In this document: piece after piece, positions 25,204 to 32,779 of the stretch
Layout: each line of letters starts with the position of its first letter
Numbering within the stretch: position 1 is the stretch's first letter
Position numbers and translations under genes: made by a program
Notes under the pieces: generated by a model
The model's input: the letters and a program-made list of their open reading frames with translations, nothing else
The model's database searches: none
Told to the model about the DNA's origin: nothing
Origin: Clostridia bacterium
GTDB lineage: Bacteria; Bacillota_A; Clostridia; Oscillospirales; Acutalibacteraceae
Length of the DNA: 35,648 nt
Assembly (NCBI GenBank): GCA_024699005.1
Contig: JAILQN010000318.1
Span: 1-35,648, forward strand
Direction: 5' to 3'

Positions 25204-25968
25204 TCAGCACGACGTAAAGCCGCCGTCAACAGGCAGCTCGATTCCGGTGATCATTCTGGAAGCAGGTGAAAGCAAAAAAGCGATCGCGTTTGCCACGTCA
25301 GAAGGTTCATTCATCCCCAGATAATTCCTCTTGGGTCTTTTATCGTCAGCATCCTGTTCAACGCTGCCTTTCAGTTCCAGATGAGCGCGGTACATCTCTG
25401 TATCCGTCGGACCGGGCAGGATGGTATTGACTCTGATTCCCTTCGGCGCAAGTTCTCTTGCCATGCAGCGCATCGCGCCGTTCATCGCCGCTTTTGACGC
25501 TCCGTATGCAGACTGAGCGACCGTACCGCAGTTAGCGGTGGATGAAGAAAGAGCCACAATGCTCATTCCTTCATTAAAGAACTTTTTTTTGCTCGCGACC
25601 CGCACCAGCTCGAAAAAGGCGTAGAAATTCGTCATCATTATCCTGTTCAGCCGCTGATATTTGTAACTGCTGAACGGAAGATCCTCTGTTATGCCTACGC
25701 AGTGCGCCACGCCGTCCAACGGACCGCCGCACTGGACCATTGTCTTTATCTGAGCTTCTATACCCTCGATATCGGACAGATCAAAAGCGTAAGAACGCTT
25801 CGCTTCTCCCGTCATAGCGGAAAGAGTATCGGCAAGTCGCGCTTCATTTATATCGGCGATGGATACGTCTGCTCCGATCTCATCAAGTAAAAGCGCGGTC
25901 TGACGGCCGATCCCGGAAGACGCGCCGGTAACCAGAATATGCCTGCCTTTCAGTTTCAGATAATCCAT
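25204..25968 (-). CDS. SDR ketoreductase paired with KASIII B
   Basis: The 254-residue short-chain dehydrogenase has GASSGIG, an Asp at the end of the second strand (SIADINEA, favouring NADH) and catalytic Ser142-Tyr155-Lys159. The NNAG motif is replaced by HCVG, which is rare. It probably reduces a 3-oxoacyl-ACP. It lies 16 bases from the condensing enzyme gene and 10 bases from a third reductase, giving a tandem reductase pair. The C terminus LPVDGGFTSC resembles that of the reductase paired with KASIII A. Confidence 0.84.
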   Translation of the reverse strand: MDYLKLKGRHILVTGASSGIGRQTALLLDEIGADVSIADINEARLADTLSAMTGEAKRSYAFDLSDIEGIEAQIKTMVQCGGPLDGVAHCVGITEDLPFSSYKYQRLNRIMMTNFYAFFELVRVASKKKFFNEGMSIVALSSSTANCGTVAQSAYGASKAAMNGAMRCMARELAPKGIRVNTILPGPTDTEMYRAHLELKGSVEQDADDKRPKRNYLGMNEPSDVANAIAFLLSPASRMITGIELPVDGGFTSC

Positions 25969-25978
25969 ACTAATCTCC

Positions 25979-26740
25979 TTATCCCTGCGACATGCCGCCG
26001 TCTATCAATATGGAAGTTCCTGTGATCGTCTTTGCCGCATCACTTAACAGAAAAGCGACGGTATTGGCTATCTCAATGGGTTCGGTCACGCCCATATACT
26101 GTTTTTCCCTGATCTCCTGCACCTCAAACGTATCCGGGTAACGGTCGATATACCCCGAATACATCCTTGTGTTCACCCAGCAGGGCATAATGGAATTGAC
26201 CCGGATCTTCTGCTTTTTCAGATCACATACCAGGCAGCGGATCGCCCCGTCCAGACCGGCTTTCGAAGCGCTGTAGGCGACCTTTGCCTGTTTTCCCTGG
26301 ATGCTGGCGGTGGAAGAGATGGCGACTATGCTGCCTTCATCTTCGAAACAGCCTTTTTTGGTTATACATCTGACGATCTCAATGAATGAAAACAGGTTAG
26401 CGTTCATCACATTGATGATGTCGTCTTTTTTCGTCATTTTGAGAGGACGCATGGGAGCTATACCCGCGCAGTGCGCAAAACCGTGAAACACTCCGCATTC
26501 TTTAACAATCTGTTTCACAAGAGCTTCTATACCGTCCACGTCGTTGAGGTCAAAACAGTACATGGCGTGTCCGTCGCCCTCAAGCTGAGAGAAAACGTCC
26601 TTCAGCGGATCTTCGACCATATCGCAAAGAACCACCTTCGCCCCCAATTTGCTGAGCTGAACGGATGTCACACGCCCCATACCGCCGGCTGCACCGGTCA
26701 CCAGAATACGTTTTCCGGTCAGGTCCATGGGATTGATCAT
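25979..26740 (-). CDS. SDR ketoreductase paired with KASIII C
   Basis: The 253-residue short-chain dehydrogenase has the variant cofactor loop GAAGGMG, an Asp at the end of the second strand (VLCDMVED) and catalytic Ser143-Tyr156-Lys160. The NNAG motif is HCAG here. It lies 12 bases downstream of the third condensing enzyme. With the other two it forms a set of three related reductases matched to three related condensing enzymes, which points to duplication of a two-gene unit followed by divergence. Confidence 0.84.
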   Translation of the reverse strand: MINPMDLTGKRILVTGAAGGMGRVTSVQLSKLGAKVVLCDMVEDPLKDVFSQLEGDGHAMYCFDLNDVDGIEALVKQIVKECGVFHGFAHCAGIAPMRPLKMTKKDDIINVMNANLFSFIEIVRCITKKGCFEDEGSIVAISSTASIQGKQAKVAYSASKAGLDGAIRCLVCDLKKQKIRVNSIMPCWVNTRMYSGYIDRYPDTFEVQEIREKQYMGVTEPIEIANTVAFLLSDAAKTITGTSILIDGGMSQG

Positions 26741-26752
26741 TGTTCCGCCTCC

Positions 26753-27844
26753 TTAAAGCATATCCGGCGTAATCTTGCCTTCTTTGTAATAATCAGCCGT
26801 CTGAGTGATCGGATATATCTTGTCAAGATCAACAGCCAGACTTGTCACACCCCAGGAGAGACCTATCCCGAACCCCGCCATAAGTATTTTCTTTATTCCG
26901 TTTCCGCTCTCTCCGTAAGCGTCGCACAATGTCAGCGGGATGGAGATGCCGCCGGTGTTGCCGTAACGGTCAAGAGAGATGGGCACAGAGTCCTTCCTGA
27001 TCTTCAGTTTGCGGATAAGCTGTTTTATGATGAACTCGTTCGCCTGGTGGAATACGAACGAATCATAATCATCCACGGAAGTCCCCGTATATTCCAGATA
27101 ATCAACGAGGGCCTTCGGCACGTCAGTAATCGAAAAAGAGAACACGGAAGTTCCGTCCATAAAGATATCGTACAATGAACGCTCGATACCGTCGCTGCAG
27201 ACAAATCTCTCATGACCGGCATTCATATCTCTGAACCCGCCGGCAGGAAGGATTATGGCTTTGTATCTGGCGCCGTCGCTCCTCATAAGGGTAGTAATGC
27301 TTATGTCCTCGTTCGTTTTCTCCAGCAGAACTGCCGCGCCAGCGTCGCCGTACATCATAACAATGGACTTATCGCGCGGATCGACCAGTTTGGAGGCGGT
27401 CTCTCCCATCAGAAGGAGTCCGTATTTTCTGTCTGAAGACGACATAAGGCTCATGATAGTCTGAAGCCCGTAAATAAAACCGGAACAGCCGAGATTGATC
27501 TCCATACAGGAGCAGTCAATGGGAAGCCCGAGTCTTTTCTGCACCACGCTGGCGCTCGACGGTCTTCTGTAGTCGGGAGACTGCGTTACCAATACCATCA
27601 GGCCGATATCGTCACGGCTGATTTCAAGCTTTCCGAACAGTTCTTCCGCAGCAGCGGTCGCCAGATCGCTGGCCGTCTGTTCCGGAAGCGCTTTGAACAT
27701 TGCCCTGATCCCGGTCCCCGCGGAAAACTTCGCCGGTATTTCGTCGCCGAATACACCGGAGAAGCTCTCGACCGTAACTCTGTTTTCCGGAACGACACAG
27801 GTCATGCCGGAAATCTTTATTCCGTTACTCTTAAAAAACGACAT
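26753..27844 (-). CDS. KASIII-type condensing enzyme C (FabH-like)
   Basis: The 363-residue protein has the intact triad Cys120 (NLGCSGFIYGL), His266 (FHQAN) and Asn296 (RYGNTGGIS). It is the most divergent of the three: the region before the His is longer and lacks the tryptophan-containing segment seen in A and B. It keeps the shared C-terminal tail (ending DYYKEGKITPDML). It is the first condensing enzyme in transcription order, after the transacylase and hydrolase genes, and may act on a different starter. Confidence 0.87.
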   Translation of the reverse strand: MSFFKSNGIKISGMTCVVPENRVTVESFSGVFGDEIPAKFSAGTGIRAMFKALPEQTASDLATAAAEELFGKLEISRDDIGLMVLVTQSPDYRRPSSASVVQKRLGLPIDCSCMEINLGCSGFIYGLQTIMSLMSSSDRKYGLLLMGETASKLVDPRDKSIVMMYGDAGAAVLLEKTNEDISITTLMRSDGARYKAIILPAGGFRDMNAGHERFVCSDGIERSLYDIFMDGTSVFSFSITDVPKALVDYLEYTGTSVDDYDSFVFHQANEFIIKQLIRKLKIRKDSVPISLDRYGNTGGISIPLTLCDAYGESGNGIKKILMAGFGIGLSWGVTSLAVDLDKIYPITQTADYYKEGKITPDML

Positions 27845-27874
27845 CTGCTGTCTATCCTCCGTATTGCATTACCC

Positions 27875-28501
27875 TTACCTGTGTAAGATATAGTTTTCAA
27901 AGTGCCCCGGCCATACTCTGACGCCATCCGGGATCGACCCGATTCTCTTGCTGCCGATTTCCCGCCACATTTTTCTGCTTCCCCCGGGCAGCCGGAGCTC
28001 GATATTGTTGTTTTCCATAAGACTGTCACCGGAAAAGAAGTTTTCACCATCAAGGATAATGCCTGTGCTTCCCTGTGAATGCCCCGGGATCTCAAATAAT
28101 TCAAAGACATGTCCCTGCCAACTAACCGCCGTTCTATCATCAAACGTCTGATCCGCCGAACATGTGTATTCCGGATCCGATTCAGGCAGCTCATCAAGTT
28201 CCATCCAGGTCTGAAGGACACAGAACTCCCTGAAGTGTTTCGCCAGATTCTTTTTCGGATCCCTGATATTCTCTGCGCATGCAGCGCTGCATAATACCGG
28301 CGCGCCTGTGGTATTCTTCCAGATATTTACTCCCGATATATGATCGTAATGCTCGTGAGTCAGGAAGATATAATCAACCATGAATCCTTCTGACGGAGAT
28401 ACGTCATCAAACGGATCGATCACGATCGCATGGTTCCCTTCGATGACGAAATACATGTTTGAAGCCAGCAGCCCCGACACATATCTTCTGATCCCGATCA
28501 A
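27875..28501 (-). CDS. Metallo-beta-lactamase-fold hydrolase
   Basis: The protein has the MBL zinc motif THEHYDH (48-54), a later GHSQGSTG, the SGDSL bridging Asp and a C-terminal GHF histidine, so the metal site looks complete. I start it at the TTG at 28501, which overlaps the transacylase stop codon (TTGA) and has GGAGG ten bases upstream; this gives 208 residues. The longer frame to 28615 lies inside the transacylase gene. In an ACP operon it could be a thioesterase that frees or proofreads acyl chains. That role is inferred only from position; glyoxalase-like hydrolysis is an alternative. Confidence 0.8.
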   Translation of the reverse strand: MIGIRRYVSGLLASNMYFVIEGNHAIVIDPFDDVSPSEGFMVDYIFLTHEHYDHISGVNIWKNTTGAPVLCSAACAENIRDPKKNLAKHFREFCVLQTWMELDELPESDPEYTCSADQTFDDRTAVSWQGHVFELFEIPGHSQGSTGIILDGENFFSGDSLMENNNIELRLPGGSRKMWREIGSKRIGSIPDGVRVWPGHFENYILHR

Positions 28502-29424
28502 GCCTGCAGTGCCTCCAGAGTACTCTGCAGCGTTTTCAGATTCTCCACGCGAAGGATATTTATGCCCTTCAGCGTCTTCTTCACGAGCCCCGACAAGGTC
28601 TTTCCTGCGCCGCATTCGATGAATGTATCGATCCCGTCAGCCTGCATATTCTCAAGTGTCTGCACCCAGCGCACGGGACTCATGGCCTGTCTGACAAGAA
28701 GACCCGGAATCAATGCGCCGTCCTGAACAGGCTTGCCGTCAACGTTCATATAAACAGGAACGGTTGTATTCCGGAAAGATACGGACCTGAACTCTTCTTC
28801 AAGTCTTTTTGCCGCCGGTTCCATCATAGCGCAGTGGAACGGGGCGCTGACCGCCAGTTTCACACAGCGAAGACCTGCCGCATCTGCAAGCGCACAAGCC
28901 TCATCTACACCGGCCGACGAACCCGATACGACCGTCTGAACCGGGCTGTTATAATTAGCTGCAACGACATAGCCTGTATTGACCTTTGAGCATATATCTT
29001 CCACCTGTTCCGCTGAGGCTCCGATAAAAGCCGCCATAGCGCCTTCACCGGGAGCCACGGCTTCCTGCATCGCATCAGCACGGATCTGAATAAGGCGGAA
29101 CACTTCGCCCAAAGAGACAGCGTCCGCGTATGCCAGAGCGGCATATTCACCCAAAGAAAACCCCGCAACGGCGTCAGGCTCAATACCGTGGGCTTTAAGA
29201 ACCATTCCGGCAGCCAGATCCGCCGCAAGTACACAGGGCTGAGTATTATGAGTCAGATTCAGATCTTCCTGAGTCCCCTCAAAACACAGACCGGAAACGC
29301 TGCGGGCGAGCGTTTTGTCAGCGGCGTCAAAAACAGCCTTCGCCGCCGGTTCGGTATCAGATAACTCCTTTGCCATGCCGGGATACTGAGCTCCCTGACC
29401 GGAAAACAAAAAACCTATTTTCAA
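28498..29424 (-). CDS. Malonyl-CoA:ACP transacylase (FabD-like)
   Basis: The protein moves malonyl groups from CoA to ACP. I start it at the TTG at 29424 (308 residues) because AGGAGG lies nine bases upstream and the sequence then begins directly with KIGFLFSGQGAQYPGM, the usual FabD start; the frame to 29499 would overlap the upstream gene. Nucleophile Ser90 (GFSLGEY), carboxylate-binding Arg115 and His197 (SAPFH) are present. The APFH form resembles the malonyl-specific xxFH pattern rather than the methylmalonyl-type YASH. It thus links the predicted malonyl-CoA supply to the two ACPs. Confidence 0.9.
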   Translation of the reverse strand: MKIGFLFSGQGAQYPGMAKELSDTEPAAKAVFDAADKTLARSVSGLCFEGTQEDLNLTHNTQPCVLAADLAAGMVLKAHGIEPDAVAGFSLGEYAALAYADAVSLGEVFRLIQIRADAMQEAVAPGEGAMAAFIGASAEQVEDICSKVNTGYVVAANYNSPVQTVVSGSSAGVDEACALADAAGLRCVKLAVSAPFHCAMMEPAAKRLEEEFRSVSFRNTTVPVYMNVDGKPVQDGALIPGLLVRQAMSPVRWVQTLENMQADGIDTFIECGAGKTLSGLVKKTLKGINILRVENLKTLQSTLEALQA

Positions 29425-29437
29425 AAGTATAATCCTC

Positions 29438-30088
29438 CTACTCAAGCGCCTGGATTCGTTTTGCGGGATTGCCGAGAACCGTCGTTCCGGCTTTGACATT
29501 GGTAAATACCACGCTTCCGGCGGCTACCCTTGCGCCGTCGCCGACTTTTCGGCCCGGAATCATGAATGCGTGTCCGCCTATGTTGACCCTTTCGCCGATA
29601 ACGCATCCGCCGCTTATCCCGGTGCCGGGCATAACGCATGAATAATTGCCGATCACGGCATCATGACCGACAGTCACGCCGTTATTCAGAAGAACACCGT
29701 CGCCTATCTTACAATTGACAGAGATACCGACATTCCGGTAAAAAACGCAGCCGGCTCCGATCTCACTGAACTTGCCGATCCCAACGCCGGAAGCGATAAT
29801 GGTTTCGAATCGCACGCCCTGCCCCATGAGACGTTCCTGGATTTCTGCCTTTAACGCAGCGTTTCCGATAGTACAATTACATACGGCTTCGTCTTTATGC
29901 TCAACGATCCAGTTGCTGTTTCCCAACCAGGGATAACCGTTAATACTGCTGTCAGGACCGAATTGGCTGCCGTCATCAAGAAAACCAATCAGGTCATACC
30001 GTTTTTCCTCGTCATTCAGCCGTTCTATTATATGCGCGACTTCACGCCCGAATCCGCCGGCTCCTATAAGAACTATTTTTTTTATCAT
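29438..30088 (-). CDS. NeuD/PglD-like sugar acyltransferase
   Basis: The 216-residue protein has an N-terminal Rossmann-like domain (GAGGFG at 9-14) and a C-terminal left-handed beta-helix of hexapeptide repeats (GAGCVFYRNVGISVNCKIGD and on). The catalytic base is probably His142 (VTVGHDAVIGN). Family members transfer acetyl groups, and in some cases larger acyl groups, from CoA to sugar hydroxyls or amines. Its place next to the transacylase and 13 bases from it makes it the best candidate for putting the ACP-made acyl chain on a sugar, though simple acetylation is equally possible. Confidence 0.88.
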   Translation of the reverse strand: MIKKIVLIGAGGFGREVAHIIERLNDEEKRYDLIGFLDDGSQFGPDSSINGYPWLGNSNWIVEHKDEAVCNCTIGNAALKAEIQERLMGQGVRFETIIASGVGIGKFSEIGAGCVFYRNVGISVNCKIGDGVLLNNGVTVGHDAVIGNYSCVMPGTGISGGCVIGERVNIGGHAFMIPGRKVGDGARVAAGSVVFTNVKAGTTVLGNPAKRIQALE

Positions 30089-30143
30089 TTTTCTTTAATT
30101 CTCCCGAACAGACATAAAAATACAAAATGCAGCCTTTAAAAAA

Positions 30144-31082
30144 TCATTTCGTCTTTTCTTTCAGATACTCCTTATACGGTGTATTCAGATCGTAATAAGC
30201 AGGTGTGTCCTGCGGTTTTCTCTTTTCAACAGGAGGCAGATCATGATAACTCTTTCCGAATAATCTGCTGTTGCCGTATACGGTATTCAGATAACCGTCA
30301 TAATCTTCAGGAACGGAAAATTCCTTCCCGTGGAACGGAAGCCTGGTCAATTCGGTAAAAAGCTCTTTTTTAAACGTGAGTCTCCTGCCGACTCCGTTTA
30401 CGGAAATCTTGGCGCATCCGGTGCCGTTGTATTTTTTGACCTGAGGCTCCGTTATCCTGATGATCAGGTTCCTGATCTTTTTGCCTCTGAAAACATCCAG
30501 CAGAAGACCTGCGCCGATATTCATATATTTGCTTTTCCTTTCATGTCTGGGTTTACGCTGGGTCAGGAAAAGGACATACATTAACGCAAAATACTTCTGT
30601 TTTTTTCTTTTTTTCGGATCTTCCGGAATCTCATCCAGAGGTTCTATATCGATCTTCACGCCTAAATTCCGATCTGTCAGACCTTCTTCAAAGTCCCTGA
30701 TATACGTCGTGTTATTGTTCCTCAGCAACCCGATGGGGACATAGGCGCAGAAATCCTGTGTCGTACGGTACAGGGAAAAGTTTTCCTTGTCTCCGTACTG
30801 ATCCCAGAGGTCAAACAGCTTATCAAAGTCCGAACGGAGAACCGCGACGTCCAGATCATCATCCCACGGAATGAAATCCTTTTCTCTTACTGCTCCGAGA
30901 CAGGTTCCCGCAGCGAGGATATAATGAATATCATGCTCTTCGCAAAAACGGTCGAAATAAACCAATGTCTCGAACAATCTCTCCTGAAGAAGACTCATAT
31001 CTTCAGGCTTTACCATTCCCGTACCTTTTCCGTCGCCGCCAAGCTGATGATTCTCATAATTACAGACGTTCACTGTATCCAT
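30144..31082 (-). CDS. LicD-family phosphotransferase 1
   Basis: The 312-residue protein has the LicD signature TCLGAVREKDFIPWDDDLD (60-78), a nucleotidyltransferase-like metal site used to move phosphocholine or another phospho-alcohol from a CDP-activated donor to a sugar. The start at 31082 has AAAGG about 12 bases upstream. An internal ATG at codon 23 has an equally good AAAGG seven bases before it, so the N terminus is uncertain. The 109-base gap upstream holds a GC-rich CGGCG/CGCCG stem without a U-run and no gene. Confidence 0.85.
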   Translation of the reverse strand: MDTVNVCNYENHQLGGDGKGTGMVKPEDMSLLQERLFETLVYFDRFCEEHDIHYILAAGTCLGAVREKDFIPWDDDLDVAVLRSDFDKLFDLWDQYGDKENFSLYRTTQDFCAYVPIGLLRNNNTTYIRDFEEGLTDRNLGVKIDIEPLDEIPEDPKKRKKQKYFALMYVLFLTQRKPRHERKSKYMNIGAGLLLDVFRGKKIRNLIIRITEPQVKKYNGTGCAKISVNGVGRRLTFKKELFTELTRLPFHGKEFSVPEDYDGYLNTVYGNSRLFGKSYHDLPPVEKRKPQDTPAYYDLNTPYKEYLKEKTK

Positions 31083-31191
31083 AATTATTAATTACCTTTC
31101 TTTTCGGTTATTGATGATTTATCATTATGCAGAAGAAATCGCCGGCGCAGACGACGCCGTCAAAGCAAAACAGTATTTATCTCAAATCGAT

Positions 31192-31836
31192 TCATTGCTC
31201 CTTGCTCTGACAATAATCGACAAAATCCTCCATGGTTGCCTGTCCGTCCTGCGATATCCCTTCACGCTTCAAAACAGCTTTTATCGTATCAAGAATGACC
31301 TTCGCATCCCCTCTGAAAGTAATATGTTTCGCATATTCGATGTCCATTGCGAGCCTGTCATCCCAGGAAACCGCATTTCTTCCGTGCGCCTGCGCATAAC
31401 CTGTCAGGCCCGGACGGACAGAATGACGCTCGTGCTGTTCCTGCGAATAATACGGAAGATATTTGACCAGCAAAGGTCTGGGACCGACAATCGCCATATC
31501 TCCTTTTATGATGTTGATAAGCTCCGGGAGCTCGTCTAATGAGGTTGATCGCAGGAATTGTCCGAATTGCGTGAGACGAGCTTCATCAGGCAGTAATTTT
31601 CCCGATTCATCTTTCTCATTTGTCATTGTACGGAACTTATGAAGCTTAAACGTTTTTTCGTTTAATCCGGGGCGATCCTGAGAAAACAATACTGGACTCC
31701 CCAGTTTCACACGTACAAGTACGGCAACAGCGGATAAAACGGGAGACAAAACGACAACAGCGGATGTGGCCAAAAAACAATCCAAAGGCCGCTTTATATA
31801 TTTTTCATATTTTCCAAAGGATTTATGTGTGATCAT
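31192..31836 (-). CDS. Monotopic phosphoglycosyltransferase (PglC/WcaJ-like)
   Basis: The 214-residue protein starts surface glycan synthesis by moving a phosphosugar from a nucleotide sugar to undecaprenyl phosphate. A hydrophobic membrane-dipping helix (about 20-42) is followed by FKLHKFRTM (63-71), the catalytic Asp101-Glu102 pair in TSLDELPEL and GDMAIVGPRP (112-121). At this length it is the small PglC-like form, without the extra membrane domain of WbaP. AGGAG lies nine bases before the start. It marks the operon as lipid-linked glycan biosynthesis. Confidence 0.92.
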   Translation of the reverse strand: MITHKSFGKYEKYIKRPLDCFLATSAVVVLSPVLSAVAVLVRVKLGSPVLFSQDRPGLNEKTFKLHKFRTMTNEKDESGKLLPDEARLTQFGQFLRSTSLDELPELINIIKGDMAIVGPRPLLVKYLPYYSQEQHERHSVRPGLTGYAQAHGRNAVSWDDRLAMDIEYAKHITFRGDAKVILDTIKAVLKREGISQDGQATMEDFVDYCQSKEQ

Positions 31837-31858
31837 TTACAAGCGCTCCTTGTCAAGC

Positions 31859-31925
31859 CTGCGGATATGAGATTGCATCCGCAGTTAATATCACAAACTG
31901 TTTTTCATTGCCGCGCTTCCGGCAA
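31859..31925 (-). other. Two hairpins before the phosphoglycosyltransferase gene
   Basis: In the 114-base gap between the second LicD gene and the phosphoglycosyltransferase gene, CTGCGGAT (31859-31866) pairs with ATCCGCAG (31877-31884), an eight-base perfect stem. TTGCCG (31908-31913) pairs with CGGCAA (31920-31925). Neither is followed by a U-run on the minus strand, so they are more likely processing, stability or attenuation elements than terminators. I see no small gene or clear promoter here. Confidence 0.35.
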
Positions 31926-31950
31926 CCCCATGCATCAAACAGTATCCGTG

Positions 31951-32757
31951 TTAATCTTCCGGAAATATAATCCTGGTTGCGGGATTGTGGCTTACACGCT
32001 TCTCTTCCGGAGGAAGTTTATGATAATCCCCGTAAGAAAGAGTCAGATATCTGTCGTATTCCTTAATCGCCATGAACGGCTTACCTTCAAACTCCAACTC
32101 GGTATATTCATCAAAAACCTCGCGCGGAATTCCGTATTTAGTCCTTTTTGTCGGGAAATATAAATGATGTACAACCCCTGTAGGATGTTTTATCCTGAGC
32201 GATTCTGCGAAACGGAATACTGTTTCTTTCGGGATTCTGGACAGTACAGAGTAAAAATGCCTGAGCGCGGCTTTTTCCGCCGAAAGTTTTCCGACTTCGG
32301 AATAGAGGGTTTTTCTGATAACAAAGAAAAGGGCAAAGTATAATTTTCTGAGCGTCATGTTATCAGGAAGATAGTGAAGCGTAAAAACGTCGATACATAT
32401 GCCGTTGTCATACTTCATATGCTCCTGACCGTCACGAATGAACGCGGAATCCTTTCTTCTGAGCTTACCGTACCCCCAACGATAATACTTGTCGGTTCTG
32501 TAATCCTGCAGAAAAAACTTGTCCGTATTCAGATCAGTCTTGCAAGCCTCGAAAAACTTGTCGTACTCTTCGGGCATAAATGCAACGTCAGCATCATCAT
32601 CCCATGGTATAAATCCCTTATGACGGACCGCCCCAAGAAGCGAACCGGCATAAAGCGTATAATTAATGCCGTTTTTCCTGCAGACCCGATCCACTTCGCT
32701 GAGCAGGTCATATTCGACCAGCTGAAGCTTACGCAAGTCCTCATTTGATAATTCCAT
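31951..32757 (-). CDS. LicD-family phosphotransferase 2
   Basis: The 268-residue protein carries the LicD motif AGSLLGAVRHKGFIPWDDD (37-55) and aligns in plan with the first LicD, but is clearly divergent. I start it at the ATG at 32757, with GGAGG seven bases upstream, rather than at 32793 inside the neighbouring gene. Two LicD proteins next to a CDP-donor-making enzyme suggest that two positions of the glycan, or two different head groups, are modified. LicD relatives can transfer phosphocholine, phosphoethanolamine or polyol phosphates; which applies here is open. Confidence 0.87.
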   Translation of the reverse strand: MELSNEDLRKLQLVEYDLLSEVDRVCRKNGINYTLYAGSLLGAVRHKGFIPWDDDADVAFMPEEYDKFFEACKTDLNTDKFFLQDYRTDKYYRWGYGKLRRKDSAFIRDGQEHMKYDNGICIDVFTLHYLPDNMTLRKLYFALFFVIRKTLYSEVGKLSAEKAALRHFYSVLSRIPKETVFRFAESLRIKHPTGVVHHLYFPTKRTKYGIPREVFDEYTELEFEGKPFMAIKEYDRYLTLSYGDYHKLPPEEKRVSHNPATRIIFPED

Positions 32758-32779
32758 TATAAAACCTCCGCCTGAACAG

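Noticed and set aside
31111..31539. 142-codon plus-strand frame starting in the gap before LicD 1
   Set aside because: Most of it is antisense to the phosphoglycosyltransferase. The part in the gap has no ribosome binding site and no similarity I recognise.
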